From Aquatica leii (Eukaryota > Arthropoda > Insecta > Coleoptera > Lampyridae): a DNA stretch of 64,000 nt. Location of the stretch: assembly GCA_035610365.1 (NCBI GenBank), contig CM069432.1, positions 180,033,027 through 180,097,026 of the forward strand. The letters run 5' to 3'. The notes beneath the pieces were generated by a model. The model was given only the letters and a program-made list of their open reading frames with translations, did not search any database and was not told the origin of the DNA. Shown piece after piece: positions 49,501 through 60,280 of this stretch; within the stretch, counting starts at the first letter, position 1, and every line of letters begins with the position of its first letter. Both the position numbers and the translations under genes were made by a program.

Positions 49501-50211
49501 ATGGTTCGCATTCAATAAACTTGTTACAGTACTTTCCTTTGTTGTCCCTGCTCTTTTTAAGGTCAATGGCATAAATAAAGTGACAAGTAATTCTGCATAA
49601 AATAAATATACTAAAACATTAACATGTGAGTCAGAGTAAGGTTAACATTATAATATATTCTTATTATTATTATAGACGCAAAACAATACTAAAGCAATAT
49701 TGTGTCTGCAACAAACAAACAAGTTATACAAGTTTGTGTATACAGCAACCAATCAAACATTGTGCATTTGTGCAATTTTTGTTCAAATATTAAAGAAATA
49801 AAGTTATACTTAATGATTTATGCTAAAGTAAATCTAACTATATTTGCTTTAAAAACTATATCAGTTCAAAAAAATTAAAAATAAGTAGCCAAGCTTTAAT
49901 ACTATGTAAAAATCATAGACGTAATATTATTATTAGTGCTTAAGTAAATAAGTAAGTAAGAATTTATTTATTAAAGATATACTAATTTAACATAAATCTT
50001 AACATATTTCTAGTAATACTAGTTTTTACTTAAAAATTATTCTTAACATAATCACTCAGATTCCTTTTAAATTTATAAATATTTTTCTCGTGCTTAATTC
50101 ATCTGGTAGCCTTATTTTGTTGTTTCTGTAACCGTTTTAAGTCGACTTAGTAACACATTAAAAATATATATAAATTGATAAAACAAATGTTTTAAAAAAC
50201 AAAGTACCATA
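49501..50211. other. No gene seen
   Basis: AT-rich DNA. The expected distal part of gypsy C's 3' LTR should lie here but is too diverged from the 5' LTR to align by eye. Confidence 0.45.
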
Positions 50212-50321
50212 AGCGCTATTGGATAACAAACATTTTCCAAAGACATACAATTTAAAAAGATTTTACAATACCGACAGAATTAAATGAAACTTAAATTTTG
50301 GTAACACGAAGAATTGTTACA
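50212..50321 (-). repeat. gypsy C 3' LTR, proximal part
   Basis: Minus strand from 50321: TGTAACAATTCTTCGTGTTA and so on for about 110 bp, closely matching the beginning of the 5' LTR (TGTAACGATTTTTCGTGTTA at 59811) once the Copia-like insert is skipped. Similarity is lost after AATAGCG near 50215. The polypurine-like GGAAAAGGTG precedes it at about 50334-50322. Confidence 0.7.
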
Positions 50322-50806
50322 CACCTTTTCCAAACACTTGAAACCACCGGATTCAAGAAAAACCTAAAGAAAATCTAAAGGTGGAGTTTATAATATATTT
50401 ACATGTGTACAAAAACATCGGAGACAATAAATATTAATCAATCAATTTCTCTAATATAATAAAGAAGTTACTAGCTTACTACCCTTCAACTAATTGACAG
50501 AAAGCTAATCAAGCAGCAAAAATTTTTTAATCGCAAATTTGACAACTCGAAACTGACATCACTCAGTTCTTCTTCATTATATAAGCCGCTTTCTTTTCAT
50601 GCAATTTTTATGATCATAACGCGTTACATCGCACTTGGATTCAAAGATCGTGTTCGTTTTCTTAAAAGGATCATAATTCCCCTCCCTAACTTTTCTGATT
50701 GGTAACCCCTTGCCCCGCTGAATCGCTGTTATTTTTGTATTCGTTGAATTTGATCAGTCTTCTTAACCTCATTTTTTGTTGTTTGAAATTTTACATCAAC
50801 AACAAA

Positions 50807-51728
50807 ATGTGTTCTAACAACTTACGAGTTTTAAAATTACAAGAGGGAGATGGTGAAGTATAAAGTTTTCTTGTTTCCGAAGACGAGTATTGCCGCGCGA
50901 CAGCAGGTAATAATTTGATAAAATTGAGGTGAATTTATAAAATTGATTCATATTCTTTTTAGATATAAGGTTTGCCCAAGATTTATTGGATAGGCATAAA
51001 GGTGGAGAAGAGAAGTTACAATCGCAAATACACAATTCACCTGCATCAACCAGCATGTCTACTACTCAGACCGGAGAATCTTCCTTCACTGAAGTTTTCT
51101 GGTCCGATGCAGAAACCACATTATTGATATCTCTATACAATGATCATAAAGACGCCTTCACAAACGCAAAAAAAACGTATGGGACATTGTAGCAGAGCAA
51201 ATGGCAGCACATAATTACTTTGTAAGAATACCTCAAATTAGTATATAAAATATGTATTTAGGCATACAATTTTTTAGCGCAATCCTGAGAAACTTGAAAG
51301 GAAATGGACAAATTTTAAGAGTATATAGGTCTATTAAAGACAATAAAGGTCCAAAGAAAAGTGGCAGAGGGGCCTTACATTACAAATATTTTGATCTGAT
51401 TGATGAAATTATGGGTGTGATAAATGCAGGGGTTAATAATACAGTGCTTCCAGCAGAAGAAACGGCTTCCACTTCAAATGATGATGACCTACAAACAGAT
51501 AGCGATCAAACAACTATCACAACAGATACCGATGCAATAGAGCAATCACAATTGGATCTGCCATTTAAAAGAAGAAAAATAAATACTCCGCTGAGAGAAC
51601 GGCTTGTGCACAAACAAAAGCGACATGAGGAAAGAATGGAGTTAGAGAAAAAGAAACTTTCATTGGAGGAGATGAAAATAAATTTATTGGAAAAATATCT
51701 TGAACATTTATCACAAAGTAAACACTAA
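50807..51728 (+). pseudogene. Harbinger accessory MADF/Myb-like DNA-binding protein gene, three exons
   Basis: ATG 50807 (MCSNNLRVLKLQEGDG) has a stop shortly after (TAA about 50861), with SEDEYCRATA continuing in another frame. Two GT-AG introns fit: 50907-50962 (CAG|GTAATA ... TTTTTAG) and 51222-51261 (TTT|GTAAGA ... TATTTAG, only 40 bp). The trihelix/MADF domain spans FWSDAETTLLISLYNDHKD, DIVAEQMAAHNYF and YRSIKDNKGPKKSGRG. The C-terminus (LVHKQKRHEERMELEKKKLS) is a charged helix, as usual for these proteins. The partner escorts the transposase to the nucleus and DNA. A few frameshifts suggest it is inactive. Confidence 0.75.
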
Positions 51729-51763
51729 CTGTATAAAGTTATATAAAAATATATACTTATTAT

Positions 51764-52756
51764 CTATATTTCTGTATCCTCTAAAAATATTTCATCAATA
51801 AAGTCTTTAGATATCTGACATATGTTGTGTAATACACAAGATGCAACTTTACAATTCACTATAAAGCTGTGTTTTATATTATCAAATTTTTGAAGTCTTC
51901 TAAATCGCCTTTTTAAATAGGCATAACCGTTTTCCACCACTATTCTAGTACTTGAGTGGCGGTAATTAAAATTTTTATCCTCATTATTAAAATGACCGTT
52001 GTCCTTTTTCGGTACGAGCAACCAATTCAATGATGGATAAGCAGAATCCCCGGTTAATAGGTATCTGCCATAAAATAAATCATCATTACTTTAATGCAGT
52101 TCTGTACAACATAGATCGTCAAAAGACCCTCATGCATAGATCCTGGTTCACCTAAATAAATATCAACAAACAACATACTGCTATTTACTACTCCTTGCAT
52201 TACAACACTGTGGTACCATTTTCGATTGCAATAATCTTCAGGGTAATATTTTGGTCTGTTGATCTTAAAGTGGGTGTCGTCAATAGCCCCAATCACATCC
52301 ATTATACCTTTTTTTTGCAAATGCTCTAGATTCTATTTCAGCTTCAACAATTGTAGGCCACTTTATATAATCGGAACTAATACGAACAAGGAATTCAGTA
52401 ACTTGTTTCACTGTACCATGTGCACAACTTAAAGTTACATCAAATCTATCGCCAATTTGCCGAAAAGTTTCAGTATTGGCCAAATACCAAATTGTTAATA
52501 AAATTGCCTTAGAGGCAGTAATTTGTTATCGACCTCTTTTTCTGGGTATAAAATTGGCACTATATTGTTCAATTATTTTTTCAACACTAGTGCGTTCCAT
52601 CCTAAAATGACTTTTAAAATCACTAGGAGAATAACTGTTAGCTATTATCTCCACATAATCCATTATCCTAATATGATCCCTCCTTTCTCTATCTTCATCA
52701 CTGTCACTAGAACTAGAACTAATAGCATCATTTACTGGGGTTAAAAATTCGACCAA
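51764..52756 (-). pseudogene. PIF/Harbinger DDE transposase, lightly broken
   Basis: Minus strand: acidic start MVEFLTPVNDAISSSSSDSD, FRMERTSVEKIIEQY, a stop near 52528, LANTETFRQIGDRFDVTLS (HTH-like), then MDVIGAIDDTHFKI (first catalytic Asp, where IDGTH is typical), YHSVVMQGVVNSSMLFVDIYLGEPGSMHE, a stop/frameshift near 52054, LTGDSAYP (second Asp) and VVENGYAYLKRRFRRLQKFD (catalytic Glu) followed by CVLHNIC. All three catalytic residues survive. Only about three or four interruptions separate it from an open frame, so the copy is fairly young. Confidence 0.8.
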
Positions 52757-52989
52757 TAAAATATAATTGTAAATATTTATAAATTATAAAACCTGTAATT
52801 TAATACCAATATGAATTTATTAATATCCATTACGATGCAACACAAAACGAAAATATTCTAATCTAACTAAACGGAAAGATTAAACGTAATTTTGAAGCAG
52901 TGTTCTTTTGTTGTTTTCGCGATAGTGATCAAAAGTATTACGATCGCAACGTGTAGTTCAAATTTAACGAATCCAGATCCACGAATTGT

Positions 52990-55118
52990 GTGCAAAAGAA
53001 AGCACCTATAGTATAGTTTGAGATCTTTAATATGCCACACCCCAATGTTTTTTGCGGAAATCATCCGCTGTAACCAATTCATATGTTAGTGGACCAATTA
53101 TTTGTCTAATAAGACATTAGATGTATTTAGGCGCTAATTTTTTGCTAAAATGCATAATTGAATCAGATATTACATAATTCCGTTTCCAGACTACAATCCT
53201 GTTTTTAAATCTTAGAGGTCGCTTACTTAGATTATAAGATTTAAAATTTTTTTCATAAGCAGTATGTAAGCGTTGAACCGTATCAGAAAGATTATTAATA
53301 TCAAAAATTAATTTTTTACGGTTACTTATTGAAAGTTCATTTTATTTTAATTTTTTTAGAATACCGTAATAATCTCCTCACACCGAAACGGTTCTACCAA
53401 AATTTAAAAAAGAAAGAATGTACCCTGTAAGCTGATGTACTACATTACACAAAGCATGTGGTATCTTATAATTGTTGTAGTCCCAGTTTTGATGATTGTC
53501 TTTAACATACGTATAAACACATACTATGACGCGATTTACTCTTGCGAGAAAGTCCAGCTGCGGATCGTACGAAGCGTTGTACCAGAATATTTAAGCTTTT
53601 TTACCAATTGTCTAAAGTCCTTACTGATAAATTGAGAGCTATTATCGATCATAGATGTTTGAGGCAAACCAAATATGAGAAATACGTCATTTTCTAGAAA
53701 ATTCACAACGGCTGTCGCACTCGCTTTCTTTATTGCACGAACTAATACAAATTTAGTAAATCAGTTTGAAACCACAATAATACACGTATTCCCTTTATTT
53801 GATTTTGGTCTTATTATGTCTATGGATAAACATTGAAACGAATAAGATATATTTCTTCTTTTCCCATTAATCGTGGTCTGCAACTTTGAGAAACTTTACT
53901 AACTGAACAAGTTTCGCAACGTCAAACATGATGATCGAAATCTGATCGCATTTGAATTATTTAAAATTTAAAAATTATATTATCTCTGACTCTCCAGTCA
54001 GGAAACTTTTCTGGATTTTTGCTAATACGGGTTAACATAGTAGCGTAAAGATTATCGTAGTCGTCTGTAGGACATAACAATTGCAAGAACTTTAAGAGGG
54101 GCTACGCCATAGTCAGAAGCATCACACTGCAAATTAAAAGCTTTACCAAAACTTGGGCTGTACAAGATTGGATATCAGCAACGCTTTTTCTTAAATTTCA
54201 AAAAGAATTTCAGCTTTCGTGGTTCATAATTTCTTTAATTAAATCTGAAATAATGGCTGTAATTGTGGAAAAGTTTTTCTACAAATCGTCGATACCACTC
54301 AGCCATTCCTAAAAAACGTTAAATATTTGTTGCTTTGGATCAGTACGAATTCCATTTTATTTATATTATTATATTTATAACATACCCTAAACATGTAATG
54401 CTTAATCGGCAAAGTTCACATTTGTTGATGTTGATGGTTAAGTTAGCGTTTTTATATTTATCAAAAACTTGTAATAACATATAAATAAGTTCATTAAATG
54501 TTGATGAGGTAATAATAATGTCGTCTAAATAACAAAATATATTTTCTCCCAACAACGCCCATGGTCCGAACAAGTTATCCATTAACTGCTGTTGAGTTGC
54601 TGGAGCCTTAGCAATTGCATGGGCATAACAGTGTATTCAAATAATAAACGACGAAGAACAGAGAATGCAGTTTTATCACAAGAATCTGAATGCAACGGTA
54701 TTTGATAAAATGCTTGCTTTAAATCTATTGATGTTAGGTAACGTGCGTCCCTGAGTTTATCTAAAATGCTGTTAAGGTGAGGGAGTAGATAGGCACCTTT
54801 TTTCAATGTTGTTCAACTTTCGGTCATCAAAACATAATCGATGTTTCTCAAAATTCTATTTTTTTACTAAAACCATTGGGGAGCTCCAAGGTGATGTAGA
54901 AGGTATTACAATTCCGGCTTTTAACATCTAATTCAGTATAAGCGTGTTTTTGCATTGCAGGTGACAGAAAATAGCAACGTTGCTTTATAGGTTGCTCGTT
55001 GCTAACGTCAATAATGTGAACAACCTGGTTAGTTTTTTTCTAAATTAGGACCTAATATTGTCTTGAATTTGTCAATTATATTGTTAGTAAAATCCGTACA
55101 TAATCCAAAAGAATAACA
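52990..55118 (-). pseudogene. gypsy C reverse transcriptase to integrase, decayed
   Basis: Minus strand: GIVIPSTSPWSSPMVLVKK-like start near 54900, YLTSIDLKQAFYQIPLHSDS (54582-54806), ENIFCYLDDIIITSSTFNEL with the YLDD catalytic motif (about 54540), NININKCELC / CLGYVI, then weak RNase H and integrase text (FISKDFRQLVKKLKYSGTTL near 53620), and the integrase C-terminus RPLRFKNRIVVWKRNYVI ... GVWHIKDLK ending near 53000. Many stops and shifts. The end abuts the Harbinger insertion. Confidence 0.8.
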
Positions 55119-55120
55119 TA

Positions 55121-56518
55121 CAGTACGTACGGAGAAAGATTGCTTCGGGTGCGCAGGTAAACTTCGTGCATTCGGAAACGATCGGCATGTAAACTGCTTT
55201 TTCCACGTTTAACAGTGGCGTCGATTTTTATAAGGAAATAAAACTCATAGGATTTTTAAATTTATATTTTAGTAACAAGAAATTAATGGAAAAATACGTG
55301 TACAAATTAATCCTATGCAAATTACAAATATTAAAATTACATTAACAAAACCAAATTTACACCATTCACTCGTCACTAAACCAATCGCTTTCGTCTTCTG
55401 TCTCATTTCCCACATTTATTACAATTTGCTCGGTTTGTACGTCAATAATTATTTCGTTTTCTAAATAATTATTTTCACACTGGATTACCTTTTTACAGCA
55501 TTTTTGCCAGTTTTCTGGAGTTACAAGAGTTAGTTCTTCTTCTAACAATTTTTTAACATCGTCCAAGTGAAACGTCGTATTTCTTTTTGCTACAATGTTT
55601 TTTACTTGAGCCCAAATTAATTATATTGGGTTTAGGTAGAGGTGATACTGCCGTAGCCTCAGTACTGTATGTCCTTCGTCGCTTAGTATAGAGTTAAATT
55701 TATAAATTATGTGTCCTCGCGAAGCTTTTCATGCAAATTTTTTATCGTAACTCTTTGATTTTCTATTTTATGAAAATTATATATTATGTTACGAATAATT
55801 GGTTTTTCAAAATCCTCTAAATGAGTTACGGTACTCTGATGCGCACGTTTCTTACCCGGTGTTGTAAATTTTGGTTTGCCGTCTTCTGCTGGAGTTTCGC
55901 CTTCTTTGATAATTGTTGCCACTGATCCTATGGACACTTTTGTTGCTTCCGGCACACTTTGTTTGAGTTGTTTGAATGTGTATGAAGGATAACGCTTTTA
56001 AATAATTATACACATTATACACCACTTCGCGCTTTTGGCTATGTATTACTTGTCCGTGTTGACCCAGAGTTGAACTCATTTTATTGTAGAATCGAACTAA
56101 TCGCCTTAAAATCAAGATCAATACTAAACTGAGAATAATAACTCGTAAGTAAATTAGCAGGAATATCAATAAATACATTTTGGAATGCATGAAAGTGCGT
56201 GAGTGCAGATAGTATTAGTCATATCGGAATTCACAATATTATTGAATAGCATTTTAGTGGTTTTTAATTACACATAACATTATTAATTAATAGTAACATC
56301 TAGTTAAACTCATGAAAAATTACAGTATTTTTAGAATTTTTGTTAATTATTGTACCTTATTTAGACAAAAATCATTTTTTTTAAATATTCAAACTAGATG
56401 TTACTCCTTAAACAATTTAGCGGCGACACCACTGGTATCACCTAATTTCCAAGCTTGCAAAATTTAGATTATACGAGTGCGCATCCGTCCTTGGAACAAT
56501 CTTTCTCCGTACGTACCG
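55121..56518 (-). mobile_element. IS630/Tc1-mariner-type DNA transposon, internally deleted
   Basis: The ends are inverted: CAGTACGTACGGAGAAAG at 55121 and the reverse complement CGGTACGTACGGAGAAAG ending at 56518 (at least 20 of 22 bp match). Both sides carry TA (55119-55120, 56519-56520), the target duplication of this superfamily. It carries N- and C-terminal transposase pieces on minus, without the catalytic centre. It is inserted between the gypsy C protease and RT. Confidence 0.8.
55366..56079 (-). pseudogene. Transposase remnant in the TA-flanked element (catalytic core deleted)
   Basis: Start at Met 56079 (MSSTLGQHGQVIHSQKREVV), then helix-turn-helix text REVVYNVYNYLKALSF; a frameshift leads to KVSIGSVATIIKEGE, KPKFTTPGKKRAHQSTVTHL and KPIIRNIIYNFHKIENQRVT with NLHEKLRED (to 55707). 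After a gap the C-terminal tail LDDVKKLLEEELTLVTPENW and KVIQCENNYLE follows (55566-55366). The expected D-E-D/E catalytic half between them is missing, so the copy is non-autonomous. Confidence 0.7.
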
Positions 56519-56537
56519 TACATTCATTCCTAAAATA

Positions 56538-57466
56538 GCAGACTTCTTTTTAAATCGGAGAGAGAGGAAAGTTCTACCCTAGCTCTATTTCATTTTACCG
56601 GCACTGCCACGTTAACATCTACAATATTCCTAAAACAACTAGAATTTTTTACATATCCCTAAATAAACGTTGGGGGTGGTGTACCTGCTTTGCAAAAAAT
56701 CAAGCACAATAACCATACAATAACCTAACTTTTAATTGAAAATACAGTTGGATAATTCCAATGGAAATTATCTACATAGTTTATATTATTACTATTATTT
56801 GAGTTCTTAATAAATGGTTTGACTATTCATCTATTTCACTAGGCTAAAGAATTCGATTATGTTTTCGATGCAAACTTATAATACGTAATGAATCTGAACA
56901 GTTAATATTGTTCGGAGATAGAGTTTTTATAGTTGTTATTTTAACGATAATTCTAGTGATCGTTATTTTATTTTAATTATTACTACTAACCGAGTTAACA
57001 AGAATTTGTTGTATATTATTTGAGTAATGCTTAATTATATAGTTCAGAGTGTATTATATACATATTGCATATGATTAAGAAATACATTTAATTTTTTCAA
57101 TGCTAATTTAATTATTTAAACATTCAACTGTGTCCATCACTAGTTATAGTCATAATCGGAGGTTATAACTTTGTTCATGTGACCCTTTGATGTGACCCAT
57201 AACGTGACCCTTGCTTTTGTGTTTATTCAAGTTTGTTTTGGTTTTTTTTTTCAGACCGAGTGTTTTTCAAAAGTAAAACAATTAAAAGTTATGTTATTGT
57301 TTTGTTTTGTTGAAGGTTTGTTGTCAAGAATGACATTTATTTAGGGACATTTACAAAAGTTCTAGTTAGTTTAGGGTAATTCAAGGTGCTGATGTTGCAA
57401 TGCCGTTAAAATGAAATAGAGCTAGGGTAGAACTTTCCTCTCTCTCCGATTTAAAAAGAAGTCTGC
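56538..57466. mobile_element. Non-coding TIR element with about 67-bp near-perfect inverted ends
   Basis: 56538-56597 (GCAGACTTCTTTTTAAATCG ... TTTCATTTTA) is the exact reverse complement of 57407-57466 as far as I can read, about 60 bp, and similarity continues (CGGCA.TGC) for several more. TA flanks both sides (56536-56537, 57467-57468). The interior is AT-rich without open frames. It sits 18 bp from the neighbouring TA-flanked element. Confidence 0.8.
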
Positions 57467-57479
57467 TATTAAAAGGGTT

Positions 57480-59178
57480 GTAATACTATGGGAACAATGT
57501 TTTTACAAACTCCATCAATAGTGATAGAGAGTTTAACCGTTTCTACTAAAGATCGAGTTTGGCTATCAGCAGTAGTCAGTTCAATATTTTAATTGAAATA
57601 TACATTTCTTTTTTAAGTAATGTTCATTTTTTCGTAAAATGGTTTGATTAGCTTCCGAGTCAAAAAGTGCTTGCAAGGGTTCACCATTATTATGCAAAGA
57701 AATATAGGGACGACTATCATTAAAATTATGTGCAAAACTAGCAACAGTATCAGAAGTTATTTCATAAATTTTTTTTATTGTTTGTAATCAAGATTTTCAG
57801 AATAAAGAATCAGCCTGTAAATATTACGGAAACGGTAAAAGTCAGCTGACGTCTCTTTTATGTAAATTTAGTTTTTTGGACGACACTTGCTGAAATAAAC
57901 CTCTGAATGACCACGTACATAACAAAAAGTTTTTCTTTCTTTTAAACACGTATGAAAACTATGACCTACTTTTCAGAAATTATAACAAACAGTGTTGGGT
58001 TTAACTCGATTTGAAGAGAAATGTAATTTAGAAGCTTGTGGCAAAATTTTCTGATTAACTGATTTTACATTAATTTTTTTTGTATTAGGTACATATGTTA
58101 AATCCGATTCTAAATTTATAGAAGACCCTGCCCACTGATTTCTGTATCATGAATTTTGTAACCTAGTTTCTTCTAACCGCTTACACATTTGTTGTGACTG
58201 ATATACAGAAGAGATCTATCTACAAAAACAAGTTGTGTTGCATAATAAGGTTGTTGGTTACGTAAAATTTTAATCGAAGTGATACACAAAGATTATTGAC
58301 TAGACGATCAAAAAGGTTTAACATTGATGCAATGAAAAGACTAGGTCTTTTATCTTGACCTTGTTTGCAATGTTTTATTTCATACCAAAGTTCCTTATCC
58401 AATTTGCTTGATAGAAAATCAGACTTTAATGTTTGAGCTGATTCTTCCCAGAAAGATAGATGGAAATGGTTATTCCCATCCCCATTTATAAATTGGTACA
58501 TATTTCGAATTATCTTGGGTGGTATTGGGAGTTAAACCATGATGACGTTGACTTAATTAGATTTGGTTCCCTGCGTAAGTTTTCTAACCGACAAGCATGT
58601 ACATTAGTTATAGGAGAAGACTAAGGATTACCACCATCTACAAGTGCATCATCAAAAGAAATCTGATTGTGATTGTGTTTCTTAGATTAAATAATTCTTT
58701 GAGATTCGTAATTTTCGTTACCCTCGACATCTTTGTCATAACGTTGCGAATTATCGTATGCATTACCAATGCATTCGATTCAATTGACACAACTTGTTTT
58801 GAAGATCAGCGTCGGGTTTCAACCGATTAAGATGACCTAAAAGAAAATTTAATCGAGAATAAATTCGATTATAGTCTTGAGTTATAGGTTTTTTTTTTAA
58901 GTTTTAACTAAACTTTGATGTTTGATTAACTTTTCAGAGCACAATTGGAGCTCTAGAGAAATGTCATACGAAACTGGTTCATATGACTTTATTACGGCTG
59001 TATTTAATTTTTCTAAAGCTAATCTCGAACGAAGAAGTTTACGTTTTTGACCAACGGTCATTCCTGATGCGTTTATATTACGAAACTCCTCAAATAATTC
59101 GTTTGTCTTTAAAGCGTTTATGTTCATTTGTTCATCGTGATAACAATTAATTAAAAATATTAAATAACGACTATACAA
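57480..59178 (-). pseudogene. gypsy C gag and protease, decayed
   Basis: Likely start Met 59127 (MNINALKTNELFEEFRNINA) with a SAP-like KRKLLRSRLALEKLN segment. Capsid part at 58501-58220: FHLSFWEESAQTLKSDFLSS, LWYEIKHCKQGQDKRPSLFI, LFDRLVNNL. Two zinc-knuckle remnants near 57990-57890 (C..F ... VGHSFHTC and FCYVRGHSEVYFSKC). Protease: RPYISLHNNGEPLQALFDSE with DSE where DSG is expected (57720-57660), followed by ANQTILRKNE. The frame is interrupted many times. Confidence 0.75.
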
Positions 59179-59204
59179 ATTAAACTCGATCTAAGCGACT
59201 CGTC

Positions 59205-59222
59205 TTTGCAAGTTGGGCGCCA
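59205..59222 (-). promoter_or_regulatory. gypsy C primer-binding site (tRNA-Lys type)
   Basis: Minus strand TGGCGCCCAACTTGCAA, eight A residues after GTGACA at the LTR end. The first 11 bases match the complement of the tRNA-Lys 3' end (TGGCGCCCAAC), which primes reverse transcription in many gypsy elements. Confidence 0.7.
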
Positions 59223-59229
59223 TTTTTTT

Positions 59230-59811
59230 TGTCACGCCAGGAGGGCAATGAAAAAAAGATGATTAAATTAGCAATCTGTATTATTTTAAACTACGCTTAT
59301 CTAGCATTTACATTAAGATAATAAACTTATCCTGAAATCCAAAGTTTACCGTTATCAATTAAAAACTAAGAGCTAAAATAATCAAATTAAAATAATTATA
59401 AAGAAAATAAAACACTTACGCTCACAAACAACTTCTAGAAAAATAATTGTCTTGTTTAAACTAATTATTTCCAGAGGAAATTGGTAAAACAAACTTCTCC
59501 GGAATAATGTTCCGACGCTATTTGATAACAAACATTTCCCAAAGACATAAAATTTAAAAAATTTTGCAAGACCCACTGTTTTATTTTGTTGGTTGGTGAA
59601 TGATTGGTCATGGATGTTTATAATTGTTTATTTATCTCAACTACACCTTACAACTGTTCGTACCTTACTCTTCTCTCAGAACTTAAACTACTCTCGCTAC
59701 TTTCCTATCTTTATGTACATTGGAGGATGAGAGGAAGATATTATCTAATAGTACTTAACACCCACGGAATTAAATAAAACTTAAATTTTGGTAACACGAA
59801 AAATCGTTACA
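59230..59811 (-). repeat. gypsy C 5' LTR (carries a Copia-like insert)
   Basis: Minus strand starts TGTAACGATTTTTCG (59811) and ends GGCGTGACA (about 59230). Without the 184-bp insert and its 5-bp duplication it is about 393 bp. Its first 110 bp match 50321-50212. Confidence 0.7.
59577..59760 (-). mobile_element. Copia-like solo LTR, 184 bp
   Basis: Begins and ends TG...CA (TGTTTTATTTTG ... TACTTAACA on plus; TGTTAAGTACTATTAG on minus) and is flanked by the perfect 5-bp duplication CCCAC (59572-59576 and 59761-59765). On minus it has an AATAAA-bearing GATAAATAAACA. The gypsy LTR is continuous across it when it is removed. Length, TGTT/AACA ends and 5-bp duplication fit a Copia LTR left after recombination. 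Confidence 0.75.
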
Positions 59812-60280
59812 AAAGGAACAAGCCTAAAACAAAGAGATGACGCGGGAACGTAATAGATAACGTTAGCTATTAAGAAAAATGGAAAATTTTAAAAAATGCC
59901 TACGTAAACGATGAATAGAAAAAGGATTACTGTAATTGTAAAAATGTTTAGTTATTTACTATAATTTTATAACTAAGCGTGATTATTATTAACAACGCAA
60001 CGCTCGTCATGTAACGGTTTTTTACTTAAGGGAGAGTAGCGTGAGTTGGAACTCTTTTACTTTAATATTTTTAAAAAAGATCAGATTAAGCATTGAAAAA
60101 AAAAAGATTCTTTAGGAACGACTTTGTAGACTATTTATTAAGTAAAAACATAAAAGTTGTACAAAAATAACCTAAACTTGTATATTAATAATTGATTGAA
60201 CAAAAACATTGCAAATGTCCCGTCTTTGGTATGGGGTATCTTAAGATGGGACAACGAGGATCCTGAGACGGGACGGTACC

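Larger units (their letters stand above)
50500..52900. mobile_element. PIF/Harbinger transposon
   Basis: Two tail-to-tail genes define it: a MADF/Myb-like accessory gene on plus (50807-51728) and a DDE transposase on minus (52756-51764), with 35 bp between stops. This two-gene layout is diagnostic for Harbinger elements. It lies between the gypsy C integrase end (about 52990) and its 3' LTR. The terminal inverted repeats and 3-bp target duplication were not resolved, so the ends given are approximate. Confidence 0.75.
50212..59811 (-). mobile_element. Ty3/gypsy retrotransposon C (minus) with four nested insertions
   Basis: Minus-strand order: 5' LTR 59811-59230, tRNA-Lys-type primer site 59222-59205, gag and protease 59178-57480, pol 55118 to about 52990, then a GGAAAAGGTG polypurine tract just before the 3' LTR start at 50321. 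Interrupting it are a Copia-like solo LTR (59577-59760), a 929-bp TIR element (56538-57466), an IS630/mariner element (55121-56518) and a PIF/Harbinger element (about 50.5-52.9 kb). Without insertions the element would be about 5 kb. No env gene is seen. Confidence 0.8.

Noticed and set aside
50322..53000. env gene of gypsy C (errantivirus-like)
   Set aside because: The space between integrase and 3' LTR is occupied by the Harbinger element; no envelope-like protein text was seen.
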